Positions 18,002 through 25,365 of a DNA stretch of 26,059 nucleotides are shown here, one piece after another. The stretch is from an uncultured Eubacteriales bacterium. Lineage in GTDB: Bacteria > Bacillota > Clostridia > Oscillospirales > Oscillospiraceae. The notes under the pieces were generated by a model. The model was given only the letters and a program-made list of their open reading frames with translations, did no database searches and had not been told where the DNA came from. Where the stretch lies: positions 1 to 26,059 of the forward strand of contig URDK01000029.1 in NCBI GenBank assembly GCA_900546485.1, given 5' to 3'. A program made the position numbers and the translations under genes. Position 1 is the stretch's first letter, and every line of letters starts with the position of its first letter.

Positions 18002-18799
18002 TTATTTCGCGTACATCATGCCGATTATGCGGTTGGAGAGCCGGCGGGGGAGGAGCTTTGCGGCGGCGGCTGCGGCCTTGTAGGGGAGGCCCAGGGCGAT
18101 GAGGGGGCGGCTGTTTTTCCTGAGGGCCGTTTTGGCGATGAACTCGCCGGCGGCCTCGGGGCTCATGCCCGTCTCTTCGTCGTGCTCCATGCGCGCTACG
18201 CTCCGCGACACGCGTCCGCCGTAGGCGTCCTCGCGCAGCGTCTTTTTCCGGTTCGCCGTGAAGCCGGAGGAGATGTCGCCCGGCATGACGGCGCAGACAC
18301 TGATGCCGAAAGGCCGTACCTCGTTTTGCAGCGCCAGCACGTAGGCGTTTATCGCGGCCTTCGAGACCGAGTACCAGAGCTGGAAGGGTATGGGCAATAT
18401 GCCCGCGATGGAGCTCATGCACACGATGCGCCCGCCGCCCTGGGCGCGCATGACGGGGATGACCGCCCGCGCGGCACGGTCCGCGCCGTAGAGGTTCAGC
18501 TCCAGCTGCGCGTGTGCGTCCTCCGGGGCGGTGTACTCCGCCGCGCCCGAGATGCCGAAGCCCGCGTTGCACACGAGAATGTCTATCCGCCCTTCGCGCC
18601 GCTCGACTTCAGCGACTGCGGCCTGGACGCTCTGCTCGTCCGTCATGTCCGCCGTCAGGTGCTCAACTCCCGGCGTGCCCTCCTTAGCGTGCCGCGAGAG
18701 CTCGTAGACCTTGCAGCCGGCCTTTGCCAGCGACATGGCCGTGCAGCGGCCTATGCCGCCCGAACCGCCTGTGACTATTGCAACTTCACGCTCTTTCAT
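18002..18799 (-). CDS. Short-chain dehydrogenase/reductase coupled to alpha-oxoamine synthase
   Basis: A classical SDR of 265 residues. The nucleotide-binding motif TGGSGGIG is at 10-17, NAG at 78-80, and the catalytic residues Ser130, Tyr143 and Lys147 lie in MSSIAGILPIPFQLWYSVSK. A basic, Ala-rich C-terminal segment (about 235-265, ending LLPRRLSNRIIGMMYAK) could be an amphipathic membrane-contact helix, as in SDRs acting on lipids. The ATG overlaps the end of the upstream synthase gene by 14 bases, and GGAGGT lies 12 bases before it; an upstream in-frame TTG at 18820 is less likely. Its position suggests that it reduces the 3-keto product of the synthase (3-ketosphinganine-reductase-like). 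That is inference; SDR substrates cannot be read from the sequence. Confidence 0.85.
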   Translation of the reverse strand: MKEREVAIVTGGSGGIGRCTAMSLAKAGCKVYELSRHAKEGTPGVEHLTADMTDEQSVQAAVAEVERREGRIDILVCNAGFGISGAAEYTAPEDAHAQLELNLYGADRAARAVIPVMRAQGGGRIVCMSSIAGILPIPFQLWYSVSKAAINAYVLALQNEVRPFGISVCAVMPGDISSGFTANRKKTLREDAYGGRVSRSVARMEHDEETGMSPEAAGEFIAKTALRKNSRPLIALGLPYKAAAAAAKLLPRRLSNRIIGMMYAK

Positions 18800-19967
18800 C
18801 CTTGCCCAAGACCTCCGCAATTATGTCCATCGCCTCGTCCAGCAGCGCCTCGGTGTGCGTGGCCATGCAGCTCACGCGCAGCAGGCACTCGCCCGGCGCC
18901 GCCGCGGGAGGCAGGACGGGATTTACATACACGCCCGCGTCATAGAGCCGCTTGGCGCTGACGAGGGTGTTTTCCATCTCGTATGTGTAGATGGGGATTA
19001 TCGGCGTCTCCGACTCTATTATCCTCAGGCCTCTGGCCTTCAGCCCGGCCCTTGCATAGGACGCCAATCCATTCAGACGCTGCGGCAGCTCCGGATGTTC
19101 CTTCAAAAGCCGCAGAGCCGCGAGCGCCGCGGCACAGTTGGAGGGCGGGATGGAGGCCGAGAAGATGAAGGGGCGCGAGTTGTGGCGGACGTAGTCGCAG
19201 ACGAGCTCGGACGCCGCCATGTAGCCGCCGAGGCTGGCGAGAGATTTCGAGAAAGTGCCCATGATGACGTCGACCTTGTTCTCGAGCCCGAAGTGGCTGG
19301 CCGTACCGCGGCCGCCCTCGCCTATGACACCGAGGCCGTGGGCGTCGTCCACCATGACCCGTGCGCCGTATTTTTCCGCAAGCGCGCAGATCTCGGGCAG
19401 CTTTGCGATGTCGCCGCCCATGGAGAACACACCGTCGGTGACGATGAGGCAGCCCGCGGACTCCGGCACGGCGCGCAGCTTGGCCTCGAGGTCGTCCATG
19501 TCCGCGTGGCGATAGCGAAGCATTTTGCCGAAGGAGAGACGGCAGCCGTCGTAGATGCTTGCGTGGTTCTCGCGGTCGCAGATGACGTAGTCGCCGCGGC
19601 CGACGAGGGCGCTGATGATGCCGAGGTTGGACTGAAAGCCCGTCGAGAAGGTGACGGCTCCGTCCATGTGCACGAAGTCGGCCAGCTCACGCTCGAGCTC
19701 GAGATGCAGCCGGAGCGTGCCGTTGAGAAAGCGCGAGCCGGAGCAGCCGGTGCCGTACTCCGCGAGCGCGGCCTCCGCTGCGGCCACGACTTCCGGCGCG
19801 GCCGTGAGGCCCAGGTAGTTGTTGGAGCCGAGCATGATACGGCGCTTGCCCTCCATCATGACCTCGGTGTCCTGTCTTGACTCGAGCGCATGGAAATAGG
19901 GGTATATTCCCTTTTCCCTGCACTCGCGCGCCGTGGTGTAGGCGGCGCATTTTGCAAACAGATCCAT
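18786..19967 (-). CDS. Alpha-oxoamine synthase, serine-palmitoyltransferase-like
   Basis: A PLP-dependent enzyme of 393 residues that condenses an amino acid with an acyl thioester. His135 (NHASI) should stack on PLP, Asp207 and His210 (VDDAHG) hold the cofactor, and Lys241 is the Schiff-base lysine. The motif around it is GTFSKSLASLGGY. Serine palmitoyltransferases have GTFSKS with a following GG, while Kbl and BioF have GT-x-GKA-type motifs. Other SPT-like traits are IYPYFHALES near the N-terminus, GCSGSRFLNGT, FIFSASIPP, and LLRVSCMATHT with the Arg that binds the substrate carboxylate. There are no biotin or threonine-dehydrogenase genes nearby. GGGAGG lies five bases before ATG. The gene overlaps the SDR gene downstream, so the pair acts as one unit. 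Confidence 0.85.
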   Translation of the reverse strand: MDLFAKCAAYTTARECREKGIYPYFHALESRQDTEVMMEGKRRIMLGSNNYLGLTAAPEVVAAAEAALAEYGTGCSGSRFLNGTLRLHLELERELADFVHMDGAVTFSTGFQSNLGIISALVGRGDYVICDRENHASIYDGCRLSFGKMLRYRHADMDDLEAKLRAVPESAGCLIVTDGVFSMGGDIAKLPEICALAEKYGARVMVDDAHGLGVIGEGGRGTASHFGLENKVDVIMGTFSKSLASLGGYMAASELVCDYVRHNSRPFIFSASIPPSNCAAALAALRLLKEHPELPQRLNGLASYARAGLKARGLRIIESETPIIPIYTYEMENTLVSAKRLYDAGVYVNPVLPPAAAPGECLLRVSCMATHTEALLDEAMDIIAEVLGKDERA

Positions 19968-19979
19968 GAGAGCCTCCCA

Positions 19980-20017
19980 AATACTTAAAATATTTTAATT
20001 AAAAAGTTTTAAGTATT
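19980..20017. promoter_or_regulatory. 38-bp AT-rich palindrome, probable operator
   Basis: The dyad is centred at 19998.5, and 17 of 19 positions are symmetric. The outer arms AATACTTAAAA (19980-19990) and TTTTAAGTATT (20007-20017) match perfectly. Inside lie two abutting 14-bp boxes of the form TTAAAA-NN-TTTTAA (19985-19998 and 19999-20012). The right edge overlaps the TATAAT box and the rest covers the start site and early leader. It is the most AT-rich stretch in this region of GC-rich sequence. It is best explained as a tandem repressor site; an AU-rich leader hairpin is the alternative. Confidence 0.75.
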
Positions 20018-20043
20018 ATACATCCGGGAGGCGGCTGTGTCAA
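20015..20043 (-). promoter_or_regulatory. Consensus promoter of the alpha-oxoamine synthase/SDR operon
   Basis: On the minus strand a perfect TTGACA (20038-20043), a 17-bp spacer and a perfect TATAAT (20015-20020) form a full-consensus sigma-A promoter, the best in the window. Transcription should start near 20008. A promoter this strong normally needs repression, and a large palindrome overlaps its -10 box. Confidence 0.9.
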
Positions 20044-20071
20044 GGCGAAGACGATCAGCGCAAAGCAGCTC

Positions 20072-21448
20072 TCAGAAGCCTATATCCGGCAGGGCGGCGA
20101 AGCCGGCTTCGAGGTCGGCGTCGGTGGGGATGTAGTCGTCCATCGCCCCGTCGTTGAAGCGCTGATAGGCGGTCATGTCGAAGTAGCCGGTGCCGGTCAG
20201 GCCGAAGAGGATGGTTTTTTCCTCGCCGGTTTCCCTGCACTTGAGTGCCTCGTCGATGGCGGCACGGATGGCGTGGCTGGATTCCGGAGCGGGCAGGATG
20301 CCCTCGGTGCGGGCAAAGTAGGTGGCGGCCTCGAAGACCTGAGTCTGACCGACCGCGCGAGCCTCCATGTAGCCGTCGTGATAGAGCTGGGAGAGTACGG
20401 GGCTCATGCCGTGATAGCGCAGACCGCCGGCGTGGCTGGGCGAGGGGATGAAGCCGCTGCCCAGGGTGTACATCTTCGCCAGCGGGCAGACCTTGCCGGT
20501 GTCGCAGAAGTCGTAGGCAAAGCGGCCGCGGGTGAGGCTGGGGCAGGAGGCGGGCTCGACGGCGATAAAGCGGTAATCCCGCTCGCCGCGGAGCATCTCG
20601 CCCATGAAGGGGGAGATCAGGCCGCCGAGGTTGGAGCCGCCGCCGGCGCAGCCGATGATGATGTCGGGCACGACGCCGTATTTGTCCAGCGCGGTCTTGG
20701 CCTCAAGCCCGATGATGGACTGGTGCAGCAGCACCTGATTGAGCACGCTGCCGAGAACGTAGCGGTAGCCCTCGTGCGTTGCCGCGGCCTCGACCGCCTC
20801 GGAGATGGCGCAGCCCAGCGAGCCGGTGGTGCCGGGGTGCTCGGCAAGTATTTTCCGGCCGACTTCAGTTTCCGTGGAGGGGCTCGGCGTGACGGATGCG
20901 CCGTAGGTGCGCATCACCTCGCGGCGGAAGGGCTTCTGCTCATAGGAGCACTTGACCATGTACACCTTGCAGTCGAGACCCAGGTATGCACAGGCCATGG
21001 AGAGCGCGGTACCCCACTGACCGGCGCCGGTCTCTGTGGTGACGCCCTTGAGGCCCTGGTTCTTGGCGTAATACGCCTGGGCCACGGCGGAGTTGAGCTT
21101 GTGGGAGCCCGAGGTGTTGTTGCCCTCGAACTTGTAGTAGATGTGAGCCGGAGTGTCCAGCTTTTCCTCTAGGCAGTAGGCACGCACGAGGGGGGAGGGG
21201 CGGTACATCTTATAGAAGTCGCGTATCTCCTGAGGTATGGGGATCTCGCGCGTCTCGTCGTCGAGCTCCTGACGTATGAGCTCATCGCAGAAGACGCCGC
21301 GCAGGTCCTCGAACTTCATGACCTCGCCTGTGGCGGGGTTGCGCAGCGGCGCGGGCTTCACTTTCATATCGGCGCGGACGTTGTACCACGTCCTGGGCAT
21401 CTCCTCTTCGCTCAGGTAGATCTTGTACGGGATTTTTGCTTCGGACAT
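20072..21448 (-). CDS. trpB2: Tryptophan synthase beta-like TrpB2
   Basis: A PLP enzyme of the TrpB2 class, 458 residues, longer at the N-terminus than ordinary TrpB. The PLP lysine is Lys117 in GSHKLNS, the catalytic Glu139 lies in ETGAGQWG, and the phosphate-binding GGGSN is at 269-273. Typical TrpB2 sequences include RPSPLVRA near the start and SPSHAGGLRYHGMSP. TrpB2 enzymes make tryptophan from indole and serine, or from O-phosphoserine in some archaea, and do not need TrpA. No trpA or other trp gene is adjacent. The ATG is preceded by AAGGAGG eight bases upstream. The tryptophan-type T-box leader supports a real role in tryptophan supply, probably indole salvage. No terminator is visible after the stop. 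Confidence 0.92.
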   Translation of the reverse strand: MSEAKIPYKIYLSEEEMPRTWYNVRADMKVKPAPLRNPATGEVMKFEDLRGVFCDELIRQELDDETREIPIPQEIRDFYKMYRPSPLVRAYCLEEKLDTPAHIYYKFEGNNTSGSHKLNSAVAQAYYAKNQGLKGVTTETGAGQWGTALSMACAYLGLDCKVYMVKCSYEQKPFRREVMRTYGASVTPSPSTETEVGRKILAEHPGTTGSLGCAISEAVEAAATHEGYRYVLGSVLNQVLLHQSIIGLEAKTALDKYGVVPDIIIGCAGGGSNLGGLISPFMGEMLRGERDYRFIAVEPASCPSLTRGRFAYDFCDTGKVCPLAKMYTLGSGFIPSPSHAGGLRYHGMSPVLSQLYHDGYMEARAVGQTQVFEAATYFARTEGILPAPESSHAIRAAIDEALKCRETGEEKTILFGLTGTGYFDMTAYQRFNDGAMDDYIPTDADLEAGFAALPDIGF

Positions 21449-21484
21449 GGTGTTTTCCTCCTTGTAAGAATAAAAGATAAAAAT

Positions 21485-21520
21485 AAAAAAAGCCCCAAGT
21501 GATTTAAAAAATCACTTGGG
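21485..21520 (-). terminator. T-box regulated terminator upstream of trpB2
   Basis: On the minus strand a perfect 12-bp stem (21520-21509 with 21505-21494), 3-base loop, is followed after GC by seven T (21491-21485). Confidence 0.93.
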
Positions 21521-21744
21521 ACAGATAAACATATCTGCGGTGCCACCCAAATTGCGGAGACTTGCTCCGCCGGCTCTGCCCGCGCCATCACGCGGCGGCG
21601 CTGTAACGGGCGCACACCCGGGAGTTAGCTTCGCTCCCCTCCTGAGTCCATTCACCGGCATCCGAAACTGCGGCGCTCACAGCAAACGCACCGCTCTCTG
21701 AAAGCCCTGATATCCGGCTACTCTTCTCAGTCATCGGTTTCTTC
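21485..21744 (-). promoter_or_regulatory. T-box leader, tryptophan type (tRNA-Trp sensing)
   Basis: On the minus strand the leader shows AGTA (21722-21719) on the 5' side of Stem I and GAA (21653-21651) on the 3' side. The candidate specifier TGG (21650-21648) follows at once and is followed by a purine. The T-box core is GGGTGGCACCGCAG (21548-21535). TGGC would pair with GCCA, fitting discriminator G of tRNA-Trp. A Gly reading (GGA) in the other register fits less, because it lacks the following purine and tRNA-Gly usually has discriminator U. The gene downstream is trpB2. Uncharged tRNA-Trp should promote antitermination. The 345-base gap between trpB2 and marR is filled by this leader and its promoter. 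Confidence 0.93.
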
Positions 21745-21750
21745 CCTGAC

Positions 21751-21779
21751 AACATAACACCGGAGCGTTCGTTTGTCAA
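21751..21779 (-). promoter_or_regulatory. Promoter of the trpB2 T-box leader
   Basis: On the minus strand TTGACA (21774-21779) and TATGTT (21751-21756) are 17 bp apart. The promoter begins 15 bases after the marR stop codon. The same -35 box is used by the methionine T-box promoter. Confidence 0.85.
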
Positions 21780-21793
21780 GCGTGGATATTTAT

Positions 21794-22255
21794 TTACTTC
21801 TGTTCAGCTTCCGGCATAAGCTCCCGGCTCATTATGCCCAGCATCTCCGCAACGCGGTCGAGCTCCTCGGCTGGAAAGCGCTCGCGCATGCGCCGCATGA
21901 CTGTCGAGACATAGTCGCGCATCATGCTGATGTAGCCGTAGTACTTGTCCGAGAGCACCAGATAATACTCCCGTTTGTCCGGGCCGGAATTCTCCTTGTA
22001 CAGATAGCCCTTGCGTATAAGACTGCCGACCTTGTAGGTGGCGTTCGACTGCGAGATGTTCAGAAACTCGGCAAACTTGCCGATGGTCGGGCGGCCGAGC
22101 TGGTTGATGACTTCCAGCGAGAAGGCCTCCATGGCCGTCAGCGAGCCCTCGCGTTCGTGTACCTGGGAGAACACCTTGCGGTAGAAGCTGAACTTGAATT
22201 TGTCGTAGACCTCGAGAAAATTCTGCTCGAGAAGGTCCTTTTCCGGCCCCTCCAT
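21794..22255 (-). CDS. MarR-family transcriptional regulator
   Basis: A 153-residue winged-helix regulator. The central helix-turn-helix region (GKFAEFLNISQSNATYKVGSLIRKGYLYK, read in parts, about residues 58-86) and the wing with PDKREYYLVLSDK are typical of MarR. Flanking helices at both ends would form the dimer interface. The ATG overlaps the cupin stop (TGATG), so it is translated from the same mRNA as the last gene of the amidohydrolase-dipeptidase-cupin operon. There is no good separate ribosome site. MarR proteins usually bind palindromes and respond to small ligands; its target is unknown. The 38-bp palindrome near 20000 is one possible target, but nothing in the sequence proves this. 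Confidence 0.88.
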   Translation of the reverse strand: MEGPEKDLLEQNFLEVYDKFKFSFYRKVFSQVHEREGSLTAMEAFSLEVINQLGRPTIGKFAEFLNISQSNATYKVGSLIRKGYLYKENSGPDKREYYLVLSDKYYGYISMMRDYVSTVMRRMRERFPAEELDRVAEMLGIMSRELMPEAEQK

Positions 22256-22602
22256 CAGTGATAGAGCACCAGCGCCACGAGCTCCAGCGGCTCGTCGCGG
22301 AGGTTTTTCATGCTGTGGCCCTCGCCGTCGTCGGTGAAGCAGACGTCGCCCGCGCGGACGGTGGTGACGGTGCCGTTGTCGTTGTACTCGCCCTCGCCGG
22401 AGATTATGAGGAAGGTCTCGCCGTCGCCCTCGTGGATGTGCCAGCCGATCTCGCAGTTCTTCTCAAGCCTTACGACGTTGAAGATGCGGCCCTTGCCGTA
22501 CATGCCGTCGGCGGGCAGAATGACGCGGTTGATGAGGTAGCCCTCGCCGCCCTTGAAGTTCTCCTTGCGCTCTACCTGCCTGTCTTCGTACCTTGTTACC
22601 AT
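22255..22602 (-). CDS. Single-domain cupin protein
   Basis: A small beta-barrel cupin of 115 residues. Motif 1 lies at about 54-73 (GWHIHEGDGETFLIISGEGE) with His54, His56 and Glu62 as likely metal ligands. Motif 2 (about 84-96) has GDVCFTDDGEGHSM with His96. Such proteins are often isomerases, lyases or ligand sensors; the substrate is not identifiable. AAGGAGG lies about eight bases before ATG, starting at the stop codon of the M20 dipeptidase gene. The end overlaps marR. As the partner of a MarR regulator it might be a metabolite-handling or sensing protein, which is inference. Confidence 0.85.
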   Translation of the reverse strand: MVTRYEDRQVERKENFKGGEGYLINRVILPADGMYGKGRIFNVVRLEKNCEIGWHIHEGDGETFLIISGEGEYNDNGTVTTVRAGDVCFTDDGEGHSMKNLRDEPLELVALVLYH

Positions 22603-22615
22603 TATTTCTTCCTCC

Positions 22616-24022
22616 TTATTCTCCGCACAGCTCTGCTATCGCCAGTGCAAATATTTTGCATGCCGCGAGCGAATCGCGGATATTTATGCGCTCATTCGCC
22701 CCGTGCAGATTGGAGGCGAAGCCCGGCATTCCCGCGCCGAAGGCCACGCCGCCGGCTATATCGTGGACGTAGGTGCCGCCTCCGGTGGCGAGGCACTCGC
22801 CCTTGCGGCCCGAATAGGTCTCATAGCAGCGCAGGAGCGTGGAGACGAACTCGCCTTCCGCGGGGGTGTGGTGGGCCGGCAGCATCTCGGCCTCGACCTC
22901 AAAGCCGAGGGGGCAGAGCCGGGACTCAAAAACCTTTTTGCAATTGTCGGCATTCGCGCAGATGGGCACGCGGCCGTCGAGCCGGGCGTCAAGGCCCGTC
23001 TCTCCGAGGCTCAGCAGGTCGAAGGAGATGGTGAGCTCGCCCGAGAGCTCGTCCTTCTGGGCTATGCCGCACGCTTCACCGCGCCAGTCGCCGTGGGGGA
23101 AGCACTCGGCAAGCGCACGGACGGCGCGGGTTGATTCGCAGTCTGCGAGGGGCAGGCTGTTAAGCACGGCGAGCAGCGCCGTTATGCCGTTGGAGCCCTC
23201 CCAGGGCGAGGCGGCGTGCGCCTGACGGCCGTGGACGGAGAGCTCGGCCCCGCCCTTCACGTCGCAGGCGGAGAGCACGACCCCGCAGCCGGAGGCCGCG
23301 GCTCCACCGAGCCTGAGCGCCTCAGCGGCGTCAATGCCGAGCACGGTCGCGCGCGCATCGGAGGGGATGACGTTGATGCGGAAGCCGCCGTCGATCGCCG
23401 AAACACGGGGCAGGGCGGTCTCCTCCGCCCAGGTGCGGGTGAGGTGGGGCCTGTACATGCCCTTTTCCACGTTATAGATGGGGAAGCCCGAGTCCGGCGT
23501 GAAGGTGTTCGGCGCCGGCTCGTGCTTGGAGTAGTAATAGGGCAGATCATCGGAGCCGGACTCCTCGTCCGTGCCCATTATGAGGCGGCAGCCGTGCTTG
23601 AGCGGCAGCCCCAGCTCGCGCACGCAGCGCATGGCGAAGAGGGCCATGACGATGGGGCCCTTGTCGTCGTCGGTGCCGCGGCCGTAGAGGCAGCCGTCGC
23701 CCTTGAGGACGGCCTCGTAGGGCGGAGTGTCCCAGCCCGCGCCCTCGGCAACGACGTCGAGGTGGCCGAGAATGTCCACGCGCGAGGGCAGGGCATTGAG
23801 GTCGGCAGTGCCGACCGCGCCGCCGTAGAGTTCCGTGGCAAAGCCATACTCGGAGCAGAGGGCGAGGGCCTCGTCCAGGGCGGCTCTCGGCCCGGGGCCG
23901 AAGGGCGCGTCAGGCTCTGCCTCGCCGCGCACGCTCTTTATGGCGACAAGGCGGCCGATATCGCGTATAAGTTCAGACTCGTGGGAATCCACCCACTGGG
24001 ATATGCGTTCTTCAACTGTCAT
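22616..24022 (-). CDS. M20-family dipeptidase (PepV/Sapep-like)
   Basis: A cytoplasmic di-metal peptidase of 468 residues, the usual length of the PepV/Sapep dipeptidases. The metal ligands appear in order: His87 in LGHLDVV, a bridging Asp near 119 in GRGTDDDKGP, Glu153/154 in GTDEESGS, and a terminal region HGANERINI. A lid domain lies about 190-350. The ATG overlaps the stop of the upstream amidohydrolase gene (ATGA), with GGAG about nine bases upstream. It probably removes N-terminal residues from short peptides; an N-acyl amino acid deacylase is an alternative within M20. Confidence 0.9.
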   Translation of the reverse strand: MTVEERISQWVDSHESELIRDIGRLVAIKSVRGEAEPDAPFGPGPRAALDEALALCSEYGFATELYGGAVGTADLNALPSRVDILGHLDVVAEGAGWDTPPYEAVLKGDGCLYGRGTDDDKGPIVMALFAMRCVRELGLPLKHGCRLIMGTDEESGSDDLPYYYSKHEPAPNTFTPDSGFPIYNVEKGMYRPHLTRTWAEETALPRVSAIDGGFRINVIPSDARATVLGIDAAEALRLGGAAASGCGVVLSACDVKGGAELSVHGRQAHAASPWEGSNGITALLAVLNSLPLADCESTRAVRALAECFPHGDWRGEACGIAQKDELSGELTISFDLLSLGETGLDARLDGRVPICANADNCKKVFESRLCPLGFEVEAEMLPAHHTPAEGEFVSTLLRCYETYSGRKGECLATGGGTYVHDIAGGVAFGAGMPGFASNLHGANERINIRDSLAACKIFALAIAELCGE

Positions 24023-25293
24023 TGTATCAGCTCCCTGGTATATTTTTCGGCTTCGGCGATGATGTGCTCCGCGCTGTCTCCGACGTGGAACTCGCCGTTT
24101 TCGTAGAGTATGCGCCCGGCGATCATGGTCAGGCGCACGCAGTCTTTAGAGCCGCTGTAAACGAGATTTTCGGCCGGGGCGATGACGGGTCTCATGCTCG
24201 GCCTGGACATGTCGATGACCGCGAGGTCGGCATACTTGCCGGGCGCGAGGCTGTCGCAGTCGGGAAGGCCCATCGCCCGCGCGCCCGCGCTGCAGGCGGC
24301 GTAGAGTATGTCCCCGGCAGGGCAGGCCGCAGCGTCCTCGCGCCGGAGCTTTTGCAGCACGCAGGCGAGGTACATTTCGCGGAACATGTCGAGCGAGTTG
24401 TTCGAGGAGGGTCCGTCCGTACCGAGGGCGAGGTTTATGCCCTTGTCCATGAACTCACACAAGGGCGCGACGCCGCTGGCGAGTTTGGCGTTGGAGGCAG
24501 GACAGCTGACGGCCCAGAGGCCGCGGTCCTTGAATATCTGCATGTCGCCCTCGTCGAACCAGACGCAGTGGAATCCGCCGCCGCCGTAGTCGAAAAGACC
24601 GAGGCTTTCGAAATAGCGCGTGGGGCTCATGCCGTGGCGCTCTATGCAGCCCTCGTATTCGGACTTGGTCTCGCTGTTGTGTGTCCAGACCTCGGCCTTG
24701 TAGGAGTGGGCGAGCTCGGAGATGTAGCGGAGCAGCTCCTCGTTTGCGGTGTACTCGGCGTGGAAGCCGAGGCGGTAGCCCACGAGGGGGCCCATGGAGT
24801 TGTATTTTTCAAAGTCGCGCGCGGCGACGCTCCAGTCCGCGTCTCCCGCGGCGACGGCGCCGCAGAGAATGGAGCGGAAGCCGCTGTCGATGACGGCCTG
24901 GACATAGGCGTCGCGATGGTAGTACATGTCAAAGGCCGCGGTCACGCCGCCGGAGAGCAGCTCGAGCACGGCAAGCCGGGTCAGGGCGTAGATGGCTTCG
25001 GGATAGAGCCTGGCCTCGCGGGGGAAGACCTGCTGAAAGAGCCAATCGTGCAGGGGCAGGCCGTCGGCGAAGGAGCGCAGGAAGACCATGGGGTTGTGCG
25101 TGTGCGCGTCCTTGAAGCCGGGGATGACGAGGTCGCCGCCGAGGTCTATCTCGCGCTCAAAGGCGGGCTGGTCCGCGCGCGGTGGGCCGACGTAGCTTAT
25201 GCGCTCGCCCTCGGTCCAGAGCTCTCCCTCAATTATGGAGCAGTCGCCGGGGCTGAGCATGGGGATGATTCGGGCGTTATAGAGTCGTATCAT
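24019..25293 (-). CDS. Amidohydrolase, MTA/SAH deaminase-like (ATZ/TRZ family)
   Basis: A metal-dependent deaminase or hydrolase of 424 residues. The metal ligands are His64 and His66 in DAHTHNP, His205 in THNSET and Asp293 in GTDGPSSNNSLDM; His178 (GFHAEY) and His242 (FHCVW) complete the active-site pattern. This is the pattern of methylthioadenosine/S-adenosylhomocysteine deaminases and related guanine/cytosine/triazine hydrolases. The true substrate is uncertain. I chose ATG 25293 because AAGGAGGT (25308-25301) lies seven bases upstream; ATG 25299 lies only two bases from it. It is the first gene of the operon with dipeptidase, cupin and marR. Confidence 0.88.
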   Translation of the reverse strand: MIRLYNARIIPMLSPGDCSIIEGELWTEGERISYVGPPRADQPAFEREIDLGGDLVIPGFKDAHTHNPMVFLRSFADGLPLHDWLFQQVFPREARLYPEAIYALTRLAVLELLSGGVTAAFDMYYHRDAYVQAVIDSGFRSILCGAVAAGDADWSVAARDFEKYNSMGPLVGYRLGFHAEYTANEELLRYISELAHSYKAEVWTHNSETKSEYEGCIERHGMSPTRYFESLGLFDYGGGGFHCVWFDEGDMQIFKDRGLWAVSCPASNAKLASGVAPLCEFMDKGINLALGTDGPSSNNSLDMFREMYLACVLQKLRREDAAACPAGDILYAACSAGARAMGLPDCDSLAPGKYADLAVIDMSRPSMRPVIAPAENLVYSGSKDCVRLTMIAGRILYENGEFHVGDSAEHIIAEAEKYTRELIQ

Positions 25294-25337
25294 TTGCATT
25301 ACCTCCTTGCAGGGGCGGTCCAACTTCTTCATATCAG

Positions 25338-25365
25338 ATTATCACCGCCAAGGCGCGGCTGTCAA
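25338..25365 (-). promoter_or_regulatory. Promoter of the amidohydrolase-dipeptidase-cupin-marR operon
   Basis: On the minus strand a perfect TTGACA (25360-25365) and GATAAT (25338-25343) are 16 bp apart (TAATCT with 18 bp is the alternative). Its -35 box directly abuts the -35 box of the divergent promoter. Confidence 0.8.

Noticed and set aside
18786..19967. Annotation of the alpha-oxoamine synthase as BioF (biotin) or Kbl (glycine C-acetyltransferase)
   Set aside because: The PLP-lysine motif GTFSKS-x3-GG and other blocks fit the SPT branch better, and no bio genes or threonine dehydrogenase lie nearby. Kbl remains a fallback that a phylogeny must exclude.
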